Shown: one piece after another, positions 33,560-42,048 of the stretch | Layout: each line of letters begins with the position of its first letter | Numbering within the stretch: the stretch's first letter is position 1 | Origin: Acidimicrobiia bacterium | GTDB lineage: Bacteria; Actinomycetota; Acidimicrobiia; IMCC26256; PALSA-555 | Length of the DNA: 64,000 nt | Direction of reading: 5' to 3' | NCBI GenBank assembly: GCA_040881685.1 | Contig: JBBECS010000050.1 | Coordinates: 137,588-201,587, forward strand | Program-made: the position numbers and the translations under genes | The notes under the pieces: model-generated | Told to the model about the DNA's origin: nothing | What the model saw: the letters and a program-made list of their open reading frames with translations, nothing else | Databases searched by the model: none

Positions 33560-34424
33560 GGTCGAGATCCCGATGATGGACGCGAGCGGGGAAGCCGAGC
33601 TTGTCGAGCACCTTCGCCAGCTCGGTTGCGATGACGACCCCCCGGTGGCGGCCGCCGGTGCAGCCGACTCCGATCGAGAGGTACGCCTTGCCCTCACGCG
33701 CGTAGGCCGGGAGCAGCAGCTCGAAGAGGCGCGCGAGCTCCTCGAGGAATGCCTTCGCCTCGGGCTGCTGGAGCACGTAGCGCCGCACCTTGGCATCGGT
33801 GCCCGGGAGCGGGCGGAGTCGCTCCACCCAATGCGGATTTGGCAGAAAGCGGCAGTCGAACACCAGGTCCACGTCGAGAGGCACACCGTGCTTGTACCCG
33901 AACGACACCACGCTGGCCTGGAGTGGAGCCCCGGCGTGCTCGTCCTCGGTGAAGAGCTCCCGTACGCGCTCTCGGAGCTCGTGCACGTTGAAGTTCGAAG
34001 TGTCGAGTACCAGGTCGGCTTGGCCCTTGAGCTCTTCGAGCAGCTCGCGCTCTCGCGCGATGCCCTCGGACATCCGGTCCGGGCCGGCCAGCGGATGGGG
34101 ACGACGCGACGCTTCGAACCGGCGGACGAGGGTCTCGTCGCTGGCATCGAGGAACAGCACGCGCGTGCGCACGCCCGACTCGCGCAGCTCCGAGAGCGCG
34201 GCGGCAAGCTCTTCCATGAATGCACCCGAACGAACGTCCACCACGAGCGCATAGAGAGTGGGGCGATCCCCCTCACGCGCCAGCTCGGCGACCTTGGGGA
34301 TGAGCGCCGGCGGCACGTTGTCGATCACGAAGAACCCGACGTCCTCGAGACTGTCCGCGACCGATGAGCGGCCCGCACCCGACATCCCGGTGACGATCAT
34401 GACTTCGAGCGGATGCTCCGTCAC
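33552..34424 (-). CDS. rapZ: RapZ/YvcJ-family nucleotide-binding protein
   Basis: GTG 34424 overlaps the uvrC stop (GTGA) and gives 290 residues. The P-loop reads VTGMSGAGRSSVADSLEDVG, with Arg in place of the usual Lys, as is common in actinobacterial homologues. The middle has VLFLDASDETLVRRFEASRR and the C-terminal domain SIGVGCTGGRHRGVVIATEL. In proteobacteria RapZ controls glmS mRNA decay; the actinobacterial role is less clear. It is followed by yvcK with overlap, the normal gene order. Confidence 0.95.
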   Translation of the reverse strand: MTEHPLEVMIVTGMSGAGRSSVADSLEDVGFFVIDNVPPALIPKVAELAREGDRPTLYALVVDVRSGAFMEELAAALSELRESGVRTRVLFLDASDETLVRRFEASRRPHPLAGPDRMSEGIARERELLEELKGQADLVLDTSNFNVHELRERVRELFTEDEHAGAPLQASVVSFGYKHGVPLDVDLVFDCRFLPNPHWVERLRPLPGTDAKVRRYVLQQPEAKAFLEELARLFELLLPAYAREGKAYLSIGVGCTGGRHRGVVIATELAKVLDKLGFPARVHHRDLDRG

Positions 34425-36286
34425 CGTGCCGGCCCTTCCTGCGAGTGCAGCTGCTCGTAGACGGCCGTGGCGACGGCCTCGGGCAGCCACGACAAGGCCT
34501 TGAGAGCATCGAGCTCAACGAGACGCAGCTTCTTCACGGACCCGAACTCTCGCAGGAGTCGGGTGCGGCGCGTCGGGCCGAGGCCCGGCACGTCGTCCAG
34601 GACCGAGCGGGTCACGGTCTTCGCGCGGAGCTTCCGGTGATACGTGATCGCGGACCGGTGCGCCTCGTCACGCACCTGCTGGAGCAGGAAGAGCGCTTCG
34701 GAGTCGCGCGCGATGCGCACCGGTTCGTCCCGGTCGGGTAGGTACACCTCTTCGAACCGCTTGGCGAGCGCGGCCACCGAGACATCTTCGAGGCCCAGCT
34801 CTTCGAGCACGCGGATCGCCACGTTGAGCTGACCGCGCCCGCCGTCTACGAGCAGCAGGTTCGGAGGGTACGCGAACCGGCGACCTCGCCGAGCCCCCTC
34901 CTCGCGGTCTTCGAGGTAGCGCTGGAAGCGTCGGGTGAGTACCTCCTCCATCGCCGCGAAGTCGTCTTGGCCCTCTTGCGACCGGACCTTGAAGTGGCGG
35001 TAGTCCGAGCGCTTGGCGAGGCCATCCTCCATGACGACCATCGAGCCGACGATCTCGGTTCCTTGCAGGTTCGAGATGTCGAAGCACTCGATGCGCAGGG
35101 GTGCGTCCGGCAGGTCGAGCGCGGCTTGCAGTGCCGTGAGCGCACGCGCGCGTGCGTTGTGATCGCTCGCGCGACGGAGGCGGTGCTGAACGAATGCCTC
35201 CTCCGCGTTCCGAGTGACTGTGCTCAGCAACTCGCGCTTCGCGCCCCGTCGCGGAACTCGCACGCGCACTGGCGCGCCGCGTGCCTTGGTGAGGAAGGCC
35301 TCGTACAGCTGAATGTTCTCCGGCTCCACCGGCACGAGCACCTCGCGCGGCACGTCCTCGGCGGGGGCGTCCGCGTACAACTGCTCGAGCAGTCGCCCGA
35401 TCAACGCGGGAGTGTCGAGGTCCTCGACCTTGTCGACGACCAGGCCCTTGCGCCCGACCACGCGGCCCCGACGGACCAGGAACACCTGCACCGCCGCCTC
35501 GAGTGGGTCCTCGGCCAGCGCGATCGCGTCGAAGTCCTCTTCCTTGGGTGCCACCATCTGTTGGCGCTCGATGGCCTTGCGCACCGACGTGATCTGATCT
35601 CGAACTCGAGCCGCCCGCTCGAACTCGAGCGAGTCGGCCGATTCGTGCATCGCCTTGTCGAGGCGATCGAGGACCGCGGCGGTGTCACCGTCTAGGAAGC
35701 CGAGCAGCTCCTTAACGAGATCGTCGTAGTCGGTCTTGGAGACCTCACCAACGCACGGCGCTGCGCACTTCTCGATGTGTGCATAGAGGCACGGGCGCCC
35801 GAGCCGGTGGTGGCGGTCGAACTTCGGCTTGGTGCAGGTGCGGATCGGGAATGTGCGCAGCAAGAGATCGAGCGTCTCGCGGATCGCATAGGCGTGCGCA
35901 TACGGACCGAAGTAGCGGACGCCCTTCCGCTTGGCCCCTCGGAGCACCATGGCCCGCGGCCATTCCTCGTCGAGCGTCACCGCGAGGTACGGATATGACT
36001 TGTCGTCCTTGTAGCGGATGTTGAAGCGCGGGTGGTGCCGTTTGATCAGGTTGTACTCGAGGAACAGCGCCTCGACCTCGTTGCGGACCTCGATCCACTC
36101 GACCGTCTCGGCTGCGGTCACCATCTGGCGCGTGCGGGACAGCAGCGTGTCGGGCGCGGCGAAATAGTTCGCGAGCCTGTTCCGCAGGCTGCTGGCCTTA
36201 CCCACGTAAAGGACGCGGCCCTGGGCGTCCTTGAACTGGTACGAGCCCGGCCCGTCGGGGATCGTCGCGGGCGGTGGGCGCAGCAC
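34421..36286 (-). CDS. uvrC: Excinuclease ABC subunit C
   Basis: GTG 36286 gives 621 residues beginning VLRPPPATIPDGPGSYQFKD; the open frame continues upstream but without family similarity. The N-terminal GIY-YIG nuclease domain (GPGSYQFKDAQGRVLYVGKA) makes the 3' incision. A CxxxxC-type cysteine cluster follows (RPCLYAHIEKCAAPCVGEVS), then the UVR segment, the RNase H-like domain with RIECFDISNLQGTEIVGSMV for the 5' incision and C-terminal helix-hairpin-helix repeats (DDVPGLGPTRRTRLLREFGS). uvrA and uvrB are also in the window. It heads the uvrC-rapZ-yvcK run. Confidence 0.96.
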   Translation of the reverse strand: MLRPPPATIPDGPGSYQFKDAQGRVLYVGKASSLRNRLANYFAAPDTLLSRTRQMVTAAETVEWIEVRNEVEALFLEYNLIKRHHPRFNIRYKDDKSYPYLAVTLDEEWPRAMVLRGAKRKGVRYFGPYAHAYAIRETLDLLLRTFPIRTCTKPKFDRHHRLGRPCLYAHIEKCAAPCVGEVSKTDYDDLVKELLGFLDGDTAAVLDRLDKAMHESADSLEFERAARVRDQITSVRKAIERQQMVAPKEEDFDAIALAEDPLEAAVQVFLVRRGRVVGRKGLVVDKVEDLDTPALIGRLLEQLYADAPAEDVPREVLVPVEPENIQLYEAFLTKARGAPVRVRVPRRGAKRELLSTVTRNAEEAFVQHRLRRASDHNARARALTALQAALDLPDAPLRIECFDISNLQGTEIVGSMVVMEDGLAKRSDYRHFKVRSQEGQDDFAAMEEVLTRRFQRYLEDREEGARRGRRFAYPPNLLLVDGGRGQLNVAIRVLEELGLEDVSVAALAKRFEEVYLPDRDEPVRIARDSEALFLLQQVRDEAHRSAITYHRKLRAKTVTRSVLDDVPGLGPTRRTRLLREFGSVKKLRLVELDALKALSWLPEAVATAVYEQLHSQEGPAR

Positions 36287-36439
36287 ACCCCCATTGTCCC
36301 CCGCGACGACCCGTAGCTGGCGAGCGTCCCGAAGGGCGGCGGTGGCGTCCGTGCGGCTGTGCCGTCGGACGCCGCAGGAGACGAAGCCTGCGGAATCGAC
36401 CAATGGTGCAGGTATCGTGCCGCCGAGCGAGCGGTACAG

Positions 36440-36564
36440 TGGAAGAGGCCGGCCTGGAAGAACCGGCCACAAGATCGGCTTCGGGGCCGACAACCCCGCG
36501 GTGTGGCGACCAGGCTGTCCCCGCCGGCCAATACCGGAGCCGCCCCACAAAGGGGCTCGACATC
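36440..36564 (+). promoter_or_regulatory. Structured nadA leader, candidate NAD+-responsive riboswitch
   Basis: The leader contains a hairpin GGCCGG (36447-36452) / CCGGCC (36463-36468), then GGCTTC (36477-36482) that can pair with GGAGCC (36536-36541), enclosing ACAACCCCG (36490-36498) and a CGGT/ACCG helix (36499-36502, 36533-36536). GAGCC (36537-36541) can instead pair with GGCTC (36554-36558), and GCCCC (36542-36546) with GGGGC (36552-36556), which would bury the Shine-Dalgarno AAAGGGG (36549-36555). These are mutually exclusive folds. The ACAACCCCG element and closing stem recall the NAD+-I (nadA motif) riboswitch. The identity is from memory and unverified. Confidence 0.45.
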
Positions 36565-37689
36565 ATGCTGCGACTCCAGGTCCAACTGCCGGACCGCTAC
36601 ACCCACGCGACGCCCGATCAGCTCGATGAGTGGATCGGCGCAGCCAAGGACTCGCTGGGCGATCGGCTGCTGATCCTCGGGCACCACTACCAGCGCCCCG
36701 AGGTCATCAAGTGGGCCGACCTGCGCGGCGACTCGTTCAAGCTCGCCCAGTGGGCGGCGGAGAACGACCACGCCACCGACATCGTGTTCTGCGGTGTGCA
36801 CTTCATGGCCGAGGCGGCCGACATCCTCACGGGTGACCATCAGCGAGTTGTGCTGCCCGACCTGAACGCAGGCTGCTCGATGGCCGACATGGCCGACATC
36901 GACCAGGTCGAAGAGGCCTGGGAGGAGATCGCGTCGGTCACCGACATCAGTCGCGTCGTTCCCATCACGTACATGAACTCCTCCGCGGCGTTGAAGGCAT
37001 TCGTGGGTGACCACGGTGGCGCGGTGTGCACGTCGTCGAACGCGCAGGCGATCCTCGAATGGGCCTTCGAGCGGGGCGACAAGGTGCTGTTCTTCCCCGA
37101 CCAGCACCTCGGTCGCAACACCGGGTTCACGATGGGCTACGACGAGTCCCACATGCGCGTATGGAACCCGCATCGTGACCTCGGTGGCATGACCGACCGA
37201 GACGTGAAGGAGGCAACCTTCCTGCTTTGGAAGGGTCACTGCACGGTGCACCAGCGGTTCCTGCCCGAGCACGTGGCCGCGTTCCGCGCGGAGCACCCAG
37301 ATGGCGAAGTGATCGTGCACCCTGAATGCCGGCACGAGGTTGCGGAGCTGGCCGATCGCGTCGGCTCCACCGAGCGCATCATGGAGTGGGTCGATGCCGC
37401 GCCGACCGGCTCGGCGATGGCGATCGGCACCGAGATCCACATGATCCAGCGGCTCGCGTCGGAACATCCCGACAAGACGGTGGTGTCACTCGACCCGCTC
37501 GTCTGCCCGTGCTCCACGATGTTCCGCATCGACGGACCACACCTGGCGTGGTGCTTGGAATCCCTCGCGCGTGGCGAGGTGGTGAATCAGATCGTCGTCG
37601 ACGACCGCACCGCCGAGTCAGCACGGGTTGCGCTCCAACGCATGCTCGACATCAAAGGCGCGCCCGTGGAGCCGAGCAAGGTCGACTAA
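36565..37689 (+). CDS. nadA: Quinolinate synthase
   Basis: ATG 36565 follows an AAAGGGG ribosome-binding site; the open frame upstream is leader sequence. The 374-residue enzyme condenses iminoaspartate with dihydroxyacetone phosphate to quinolinate, using a [4Fe-4S] cluster. Candidate cluster cysteines lie in DLNAGCSMADMAD, WKGHCTVHQRF and PLVCPCSTMFRI; the substrate residues YMNSSAALKAF and PECRHEV are present. No nadB or nadC is adjacent. Its stop codon overlaps the stop of the convergent glycosyltransferase gene. Confidence 0.95.
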   Translation: MLRLQVQLPDRYTHATPDQLDEWIGAAKDSLGDRLLILGHHYQRPEVIKWADLRGDSFKLAQWAAENDHATDIVFCGVHFMAEAADILTGDHQRVVLPDLNAGCSMADMADIDQVEEAWEEIASVTDISRVVPITYMNSSAALKAFVGDHGGAVCTSSNAQAILEWAFERGDKVLFFPDQHLGRNTGFTMGYDESHMRVWNPHRDLGGMTDRDVKEATFLLWKGHCTVHQRFLPEHVAAFRAEHPDGEVIVHPECRHEVAELADRVGSTERIMEWVDAAPTGSAMAIGTEIHMIQRLASEHPDKTVVSLDPLVCPCSTMFRIDGPHLAWCLESLARGEVVNQIVVDDRTAESARVALQRMLDIKGAPVEPSKVD

Positions 37690-38621
37690 CGCGTCCTAGC
37701 GCCGAGCGCGGCGCCGACGGTCGACCGCCAGATCCTTCGAACTGCACGAGGGTTTTGGAGCGCCAACCCTGCCCCGCGGATGAACGCGACCACCAACGCG
37801 CCGAACCGTTGCGGTGTCGTCCACCAGAGTCCCGCAAATCGCAGCGTGCCGCGCCACCACGTCAGCTCGCGCTCGAAGCTCGAGGCCGCGGAGCTGCCCT
37901 GATCGTGCATCGCCCATTCGTGGGGCAGCGCGACGATCTTCCATCCGGCGCCGCGCAGCCGACGGCAGAGATCGAGATCCTCACCGTACAGGAAGTACTC
38001 CTCGTCGAACCCCCCGACGTTCGCGAGTGCGTCACGTCGTGCGAGCCAGGCGGTCGCCGCCAGGGCTTCCACACCGGTCGGTGACATCGGGATTCGCTCC
38101 ACGTGGTCACGCAAGGCTCCGATCCGTGCCGCAACCCATCGTGCGATCGACCAGCGAGCGAGGCGCCGCGCGCCAGTCGCTCGTCCGAGGAGATGCAGCA
38201 CTCCCAGCTCGCGACCCTGGCTCCGATCGGGTTCGCTCGTCACCGAGTCACGCACGACGCCCTGGACGATCGCGACCTCGGGATGTGCATCGAGGTACCG
38301 AACACCAGCGGCGATGCCTTCCGCACGCGGCGCGGCGTCGGGATTGAGCACGAGCACATACCGACTGGTTCCGCGCTCGAAGCCGCGGTTCTGGCCGGCG
38401 CCGAACCCCGGATTGTCCGGGTGGGCCAGGACGGTTGCACCCGCGAGGGTGGCGATGGCACCACTCTCGTCGTCACCATGATCGACGACGATCACCTGAC
38501 CCACTCCGTGGATCCGGCACGCGGCGCCAAGACAGCGGTCGATCACGTCGGCGCTGCGGTATGCCACGACGACGACGTCGACAACTGCGTCGACACTCGC
38601 GGGCGCGAGCGTGCTGGTCAT
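37686..38621 (-). CDS. Family 2 glycosyltransferase (rhamnosyltransferase-like)
   Basis: ATG 38621 overlaps the stop of the preceding glycosyltransferase by 4 nt and gives 311 residues. The GT-A domain has VVDVVVVAYRSADVIDRCLG, NPGFGAGQNRGFERG, VLVLNPDAAPR (the DxD equivalent) and GFDEEYFLYGEDLDLCRRLR, the signature of rhamnosyl- and galactofuranosyl-type transferases. The C-terminus has a hydrophobic stretch that may associate with the membrane. It is the last gene of the polysaccharide cluster. Confidence 0.9.
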   Translation of the reverse strand: MTSTLAPASVDAVVDVVVVAYRSADVIDRCLGAACRIHGVGQVIVVDHGDDESGAIATLAGATVLAHPDNPGFGAGQNRGFERGTSRYVLVLNPDAAPRAEGIAAGVRYLDAHPEVAIVQGVVRDSVTSEPDRSQGRELGVLHLLGRATGARRLARWSIARWVAARIGALRDHVERIPMSPTGVEALAATAWLARRDALANVGGFDEEYFLYGEDLDLCRRLRGAGWKIVALPHEWAMHDQGSSAASSFERELTWWRGTLRFAGLWWTTPQRFGALVVAFIRGAGLALQNPRAVRRIWRSTVGAALGARTR

Positions 38622-39373
38622 GCGGATGCGCCTCGCAGCGCGCGGGCAGTACCGCGGTGACGCCAGAGGTGGCGGCATACCGCGCGGGCGTGAGCCACGC
38701 CGCGGCGCGTGAAGAGACGACGGTGCCGGCGCCGGGGAGGGTGGTGGCACCGCGCGAGCGCTACTTGCACGACTCTCCAGCCGGAACGGCGTGCGCGTAG
38801 ACAGAAGTCGACGTCCTCGGGACCGAACAGATAGGACTCGTCCAGCCCGCCCACCGCGTCAAAGGTGGACCGCCGAATCAGCTGACATGCGCCGATGCCG
38901 AAGTCGACGTCCCACATCGACGGGTCGCTTCGAATGGCCGGCGCGTAGTCGTTCCGGAGATTGCAGAGGCGCAAGATCTTGCGGCCGAGACTCGGTGCCC
39001 GACCGGCGGTCTGTTCGGGAGCTTGGCCGCCGAACACCGGCACGGCGATCCCGACGCCGGGGTCCGCAGCCGCGGCGGACAGCGATTGCAGGCAGGTCGG
39101 TTCGAGTTGGGCGTCGCTGTCGAGCAGGCAGATCAAGTCCGCGCCACTTGCGAGGATGCCCTGATTGCGGCCTCCGGCGACGCCGCGGTTGTGTTCGTTG
39201 CGCACAACCTCCACGCGCGAGTCGTGATCGAGTGAGACCGGAGCGTCCGAACCGTTGTCGATCACGAGTACACGGACCTCGACGCCTTGGGATGCCAATG
39301 CTGAATCGATTGCGCGCTCGAGCAGCTCACCGTCATTCCAGGTGAGGACGATCACGTCGATCCGCGGCATCAT
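38618..39373 (-). CDS. Family 2 glycosyltransferase
   Basis: The start ATG at 39373 overlaps the previous stop in TGATG; a second ATG follows directly. The 251-residue product has PRIDVIVLTWNDGELLERAI, NRGVAGGRNQGILASGADLI, CLLDSDAQLEP as the DxD-like site and GLDESYLFGPEDVDFCLRAR. The Arg- and His-rich C-terminus (RRRHRRLFTRRG) suggests membrane association. It belongs to the same subclass as the next gene and probably adds a different sugar to the same glycan. Confidence 0.9.
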   Translation of the reverse strand: MMPRIDVIVLTWNDGELLERAIDSALASQGVEVRVLVIDNGSDAPVSLDHDSRVEVVRNEHNRGVAGGRNQGILASGADLICLLDSDAQLEPTCLQSLSAAAADPGVGIAVPVFGGQAPEQTAGRAPSLGRKILRLCNLRNDYAPAIRSDPSMWDVDFGIGACQLIRRSTFDAVGGLDESYLFGPEDVDFCLRARRSGWRVVQVALARCHHPPRRRHRRLFTRRGVAHARAVCRHLWRHRGTARALRGASA

Positions 39374-40689
39374 CACATCACCGCGGCGAGCGTCACCAGG
39401 GCGGCCGTTGCGAGCGCGGCGACCGCCGCGCTGGGCCGTACGACGTCGCGCTCGATGGCTCGAGCGCCGGCAACGAGCAGGGCGGTCTGAAGGACCTCGG
39501 TTGCGAGGAGTGCTATCGCCGCGCCGAGGAGACCGTGTGCGCTGACCAGCCAGATGCACAGCCCGACGTTGACCGCGAAAGCCGCCGCCCCGATCCTGAG
39601 CACGCCCGCATGCCGACCCCGCGCGGTCCGAACGTGCAACTCGAGGCCGTTCCACACCAGGAGCGGCGTGGCGGCAACGAGCAGGCGCAGTGTCTGCGTC
39701 TCGCCACCCAGTCGCGGGATCGCGCTCCCCAACAGGCCGGCGAAGACCACGACGATCCCGGCGAGCGCCGCGGCGAGCACCGGCAAGACCGCGAGAGATC
39801 TCGCTCGCGCGCCATCCGGCGCGTCTCCCCCATCACGATCGCTCGCCGCCGCGGCGAAGAGGCCGAGGCTCGCGGTGCCCGCGGCGCCGCTGGCACCGTC
39901 GATCACGCGGTACAGCAGGCCGTACGTCGCGCCGCTGGCTGCACCGAGGACATGGCCCACCAACAGCAGATCGGCGCGCAGGTAGCAGAGACCCACGGTC
40001 TCGATTCCGGCGAACGTCGCGGCACGTTTCCATCCACCGAGGGGCGAGCTCGGCCGCGCGGGTGCCTCGCCCCGCCAGCCTGGTCCGAGCGCCCGCACGA
40101 GCGCCGCCGCGCCGGCGAGCTCGACCAACGCGAGGGCGGCGACCAGCGTTTCCGCATCGAAGCCGGCCGCACCGAACCCGATCAGAATCGCGGCTTGTGA
40201 CGCGCGAACGACGGCGGTGACGAACGGTTCGGCGCTGATATTGCCGAGTGTTCGCAACCCAGACGCGGCAACCACCGCGAGCTGTGCGGCGACGACCCAC
40301 ACCACGGTCAGGACCACAGCAGCGACGGGCAATCGAACGTGCACGAACTCGAACAGCACCCAAGCAGCGAGGCCGGCAACCGGGGCAAGCGCGACTCGGA
40401 TCACGAAGAGCGGCCGCAAGGCACGCGCCGGTGCCGCCGTACCGCGTTGGGCAACGAGGAGCATCCCGAGACGTTCGACGCCGAGTCCGAGCAGCGACGT
40501 CAAGGTGAGCATCCCGATGTACGCCCACGTGAACCGAGTGACCACACCGGCAGCCGCCACCCCGGGAAGCGTCATCACCGCGGCCACGAGCAAGAACGCA
40601 CCGCCTTGCCGGCCTGCGATCGCGCGCGCCGTCGCGCGCAGATACGAACTGAACGGCTGCGGCCGTGCGGCTTCTGTGGTCGCTGTCAT
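39373..40689 (-). CDS. Polysaccharide flippase-like membrane protein
   Basis: ATG 40689 overlaps the sugar transferase stop (ATGA) and gives 438 residues with about twelve hydrophobic segments and few charged residues, as in the MOP/Wzx family that flips lipid-linked glycans across the membrane. Examples are FLLVAAVMTLPGVAAAGVVT and LLVAATPLLVWNGLELHV. No sequence motif is specific, so the call rests on topology and on the position between a sugar transferase and two glycosyltransferases. Confidence 0.75.
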   Translation of the reverse strand: MTATTEAARPQPFSSYLRATARAIAGRQGGAFLLVAAVMTLPGVAAAGVVTRFTWAYIGMLTLTSLLGLGVERLGMLLVAQRGTAAPARALRPLFVIRVALAPVAGLAAWVLFEFVHVRLPVAAVVLTVVWVVAAQLAVVAASGLRTLGNISAEPFVTAVVRASQAAILIGFGAAGFDAETLVAALALVELAGAAALVRALGPGWRGEAPARPSSPLGGWKRAATFAGIETVGLCYLRADLLLVGHVLGAASGATYGLLYRVIDGASGAAGTASLGLFAAAASDRDGGDAPDGARARSLAVLPVLAAALAGIVVVFAGLLGSAIPRLGGETQTLRLLVAATPLLVWNGLELHVRTARGRHAGVLRIGAAAFAVNVGLCIWLVSAHGLLGAAIALLATEVLQTALLVAGARAIERDVVRPSAAVAALATAALVTLAAVM

Positions 40690-42002
40690 CGACCGTCGCG
40701 CGCGACCACCGACCGCAAGGTGCGGGCGACGATCCGAAGATCGATCGCGATCCCCTGCCGGCGCAGGTAGTACACCTCGTACTGGAGCTTCTCGATCGCG
40801 TCGAGATCGTCGGCGCCGTAGTGGTACTTCACCTGGGCCCAACCGGTGAGGCCCGGGCGCACCAGGTGCCGGACGTTGTAGAACGGGATCTTCGCGGCGA
40901 GCCGAGCCGCGAGGTGTGGCTGCTCCGGTCGTGGACCCACGACCGAGAGCTCCCCGCGCAGAATGTTCATCACCTGCGGCAGCTCGTCCAGGTGGGTCCT
41001 CCGAAGAAGACGACCGAACAGCGTGACACGAGGGTCCGACTCGGTCGTCGGGTCACCCTCCGCGCCGTGCGGGGACATCGTGCGGAACTTGAGGATCTCG
41101 AACTCGAGGCCAGCCCGCCCGACGCGCGGCTGCCGGAAGAACAGTGGGCCACGACTGGCGATGGCGTTGCCGACCACAACGATCGGCGACACGACCACGA
41201 GCAGGACAAGGCCCAAGCTCGCGAGGACGAGATCGAGGAACCGCTTGACTCGCACGTACGTGGGTGCGTGCACCTCGCCGATGTCGAAGAGCAACGACAC
41301 CCGCTCGAGCTCGCTGACCGGGAGCTTGCCCAACCACTGCTCGTAGAACAGGGACAGGGTGCGGATCCGAATGCCGCGCTCGTGGAGCTGGGCCGCCTGC
41401 GCGACGATCTCGTCGTCACCCTGCGCCTCGCGGTCCAAAACGACGACGTTGGCGCCCTCACTCTCGGCGACGGTGAGCAGCAAGCGCTCAGGCGTCTCGA
41501 CTGATCGCGCCTGATCCGGCGTGAGCGCAGCGACGAGCAGAGCCGGCCGTTCCGGTGCTCGTTCGAGCTCGGAGCGCAGTCCTTCGACATCTTCGTTGGC
41601 GGCGACGAGCAACACTCGGTCGCGCTCCTCGTCGCGTGTGAACGCGTCGTGCGCGAGCCGGGTGCACAGCACGTAGAAGGGAATGAGGATCACGACCGAG
41701 CCGAAGAGGACGGCCCGGGGCAACAGCGCGGCGCCACCCAGGAGCTGCGCGAGGGAGACGACCGCGATCGCGGCAGTGGTGGCGCCCGCAGCCGCGGCCA
41801 GAGCTGCGCGACGGGGACGGTTGACGTCCGGCAGACCGAGTCCGTACGCGGCGAGCACGAGCGCGCCCAGGAACACGACCGACCAGCCAAGTCGACTGGA
41901 GTCACTCCACGGATAGCCGTGAGCGGCCGCGTGGGCTCGACTCAGGCCGAGGACACAGACCGCCGTGCCGGCGGCGAGTGAGAGCGATGCGAGCCGGCGC
42001 AC
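40686..42002 (-). CDS. Polyprenyl-phosphate sugar-phosphate transferase (exopolysaccharide initiation)
   Basis: The start is uncertain: GTG 42002 gives 438 residues beginning at the first membrane helix. Four to five N-terminal helices and a Rossmann-like central part (VLLVAANEDVEGLRSELERA) precede the catalytic bacterial sugar transferase domain: VKRFLDLVLASLGLVLLVVV, LFFRQPRVGRAG, FEILKFRTM and SVVGPRPEQPHLA. It transfers a sugar 1-phosphate to undecaprenyl phosphate and starts the repeat unit. It follows the large membrane protein gene and overlaps the flippase gene. Confidence 0.9.
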   Translation of the reverse strand: MRRLASLSLAAGTAVCVLGLSRAHAAAHGYPWSDSSRLGWSVVFLGALVLAAYGLGLPDVNRPRRAALAAAAGATTAAIAVVSLAQLLGGAALLPRAVLFGSVVILIPFYVLCTRLAHDAFTRDEERDRVLLVAANEDVEGLRSELERAPERPALLVAALTPDQARSVETPERLLLTVAESEGANVVVLDREAQGDDEIVAQAAQLHERGIRIRTLSLFYEQWLGKLPVSELERVSLLFDIGEVHAPTYVRVKRFLDLVLASLGLVLLVVVSPIVVVGNAIASRGPLFFRQPRVGRAGLEFEILKFRTMSPHGAEGDPTTESDPRVTLFGRLLRRTHLDELPQVMNILRGELSVVGPRPEQPHLAARLAAKIPFYNVRHLVRPGLTGWAQVKYHYGADDLDAIEKLQYEVYYLRRQGIAIDLRIVARTLRSVVARDGR

Positions 42003-42048
42003 CCAGGAGGTATCGGCCTCTCGGGGCCCCAGGCTGAGGGGCTCGCGC

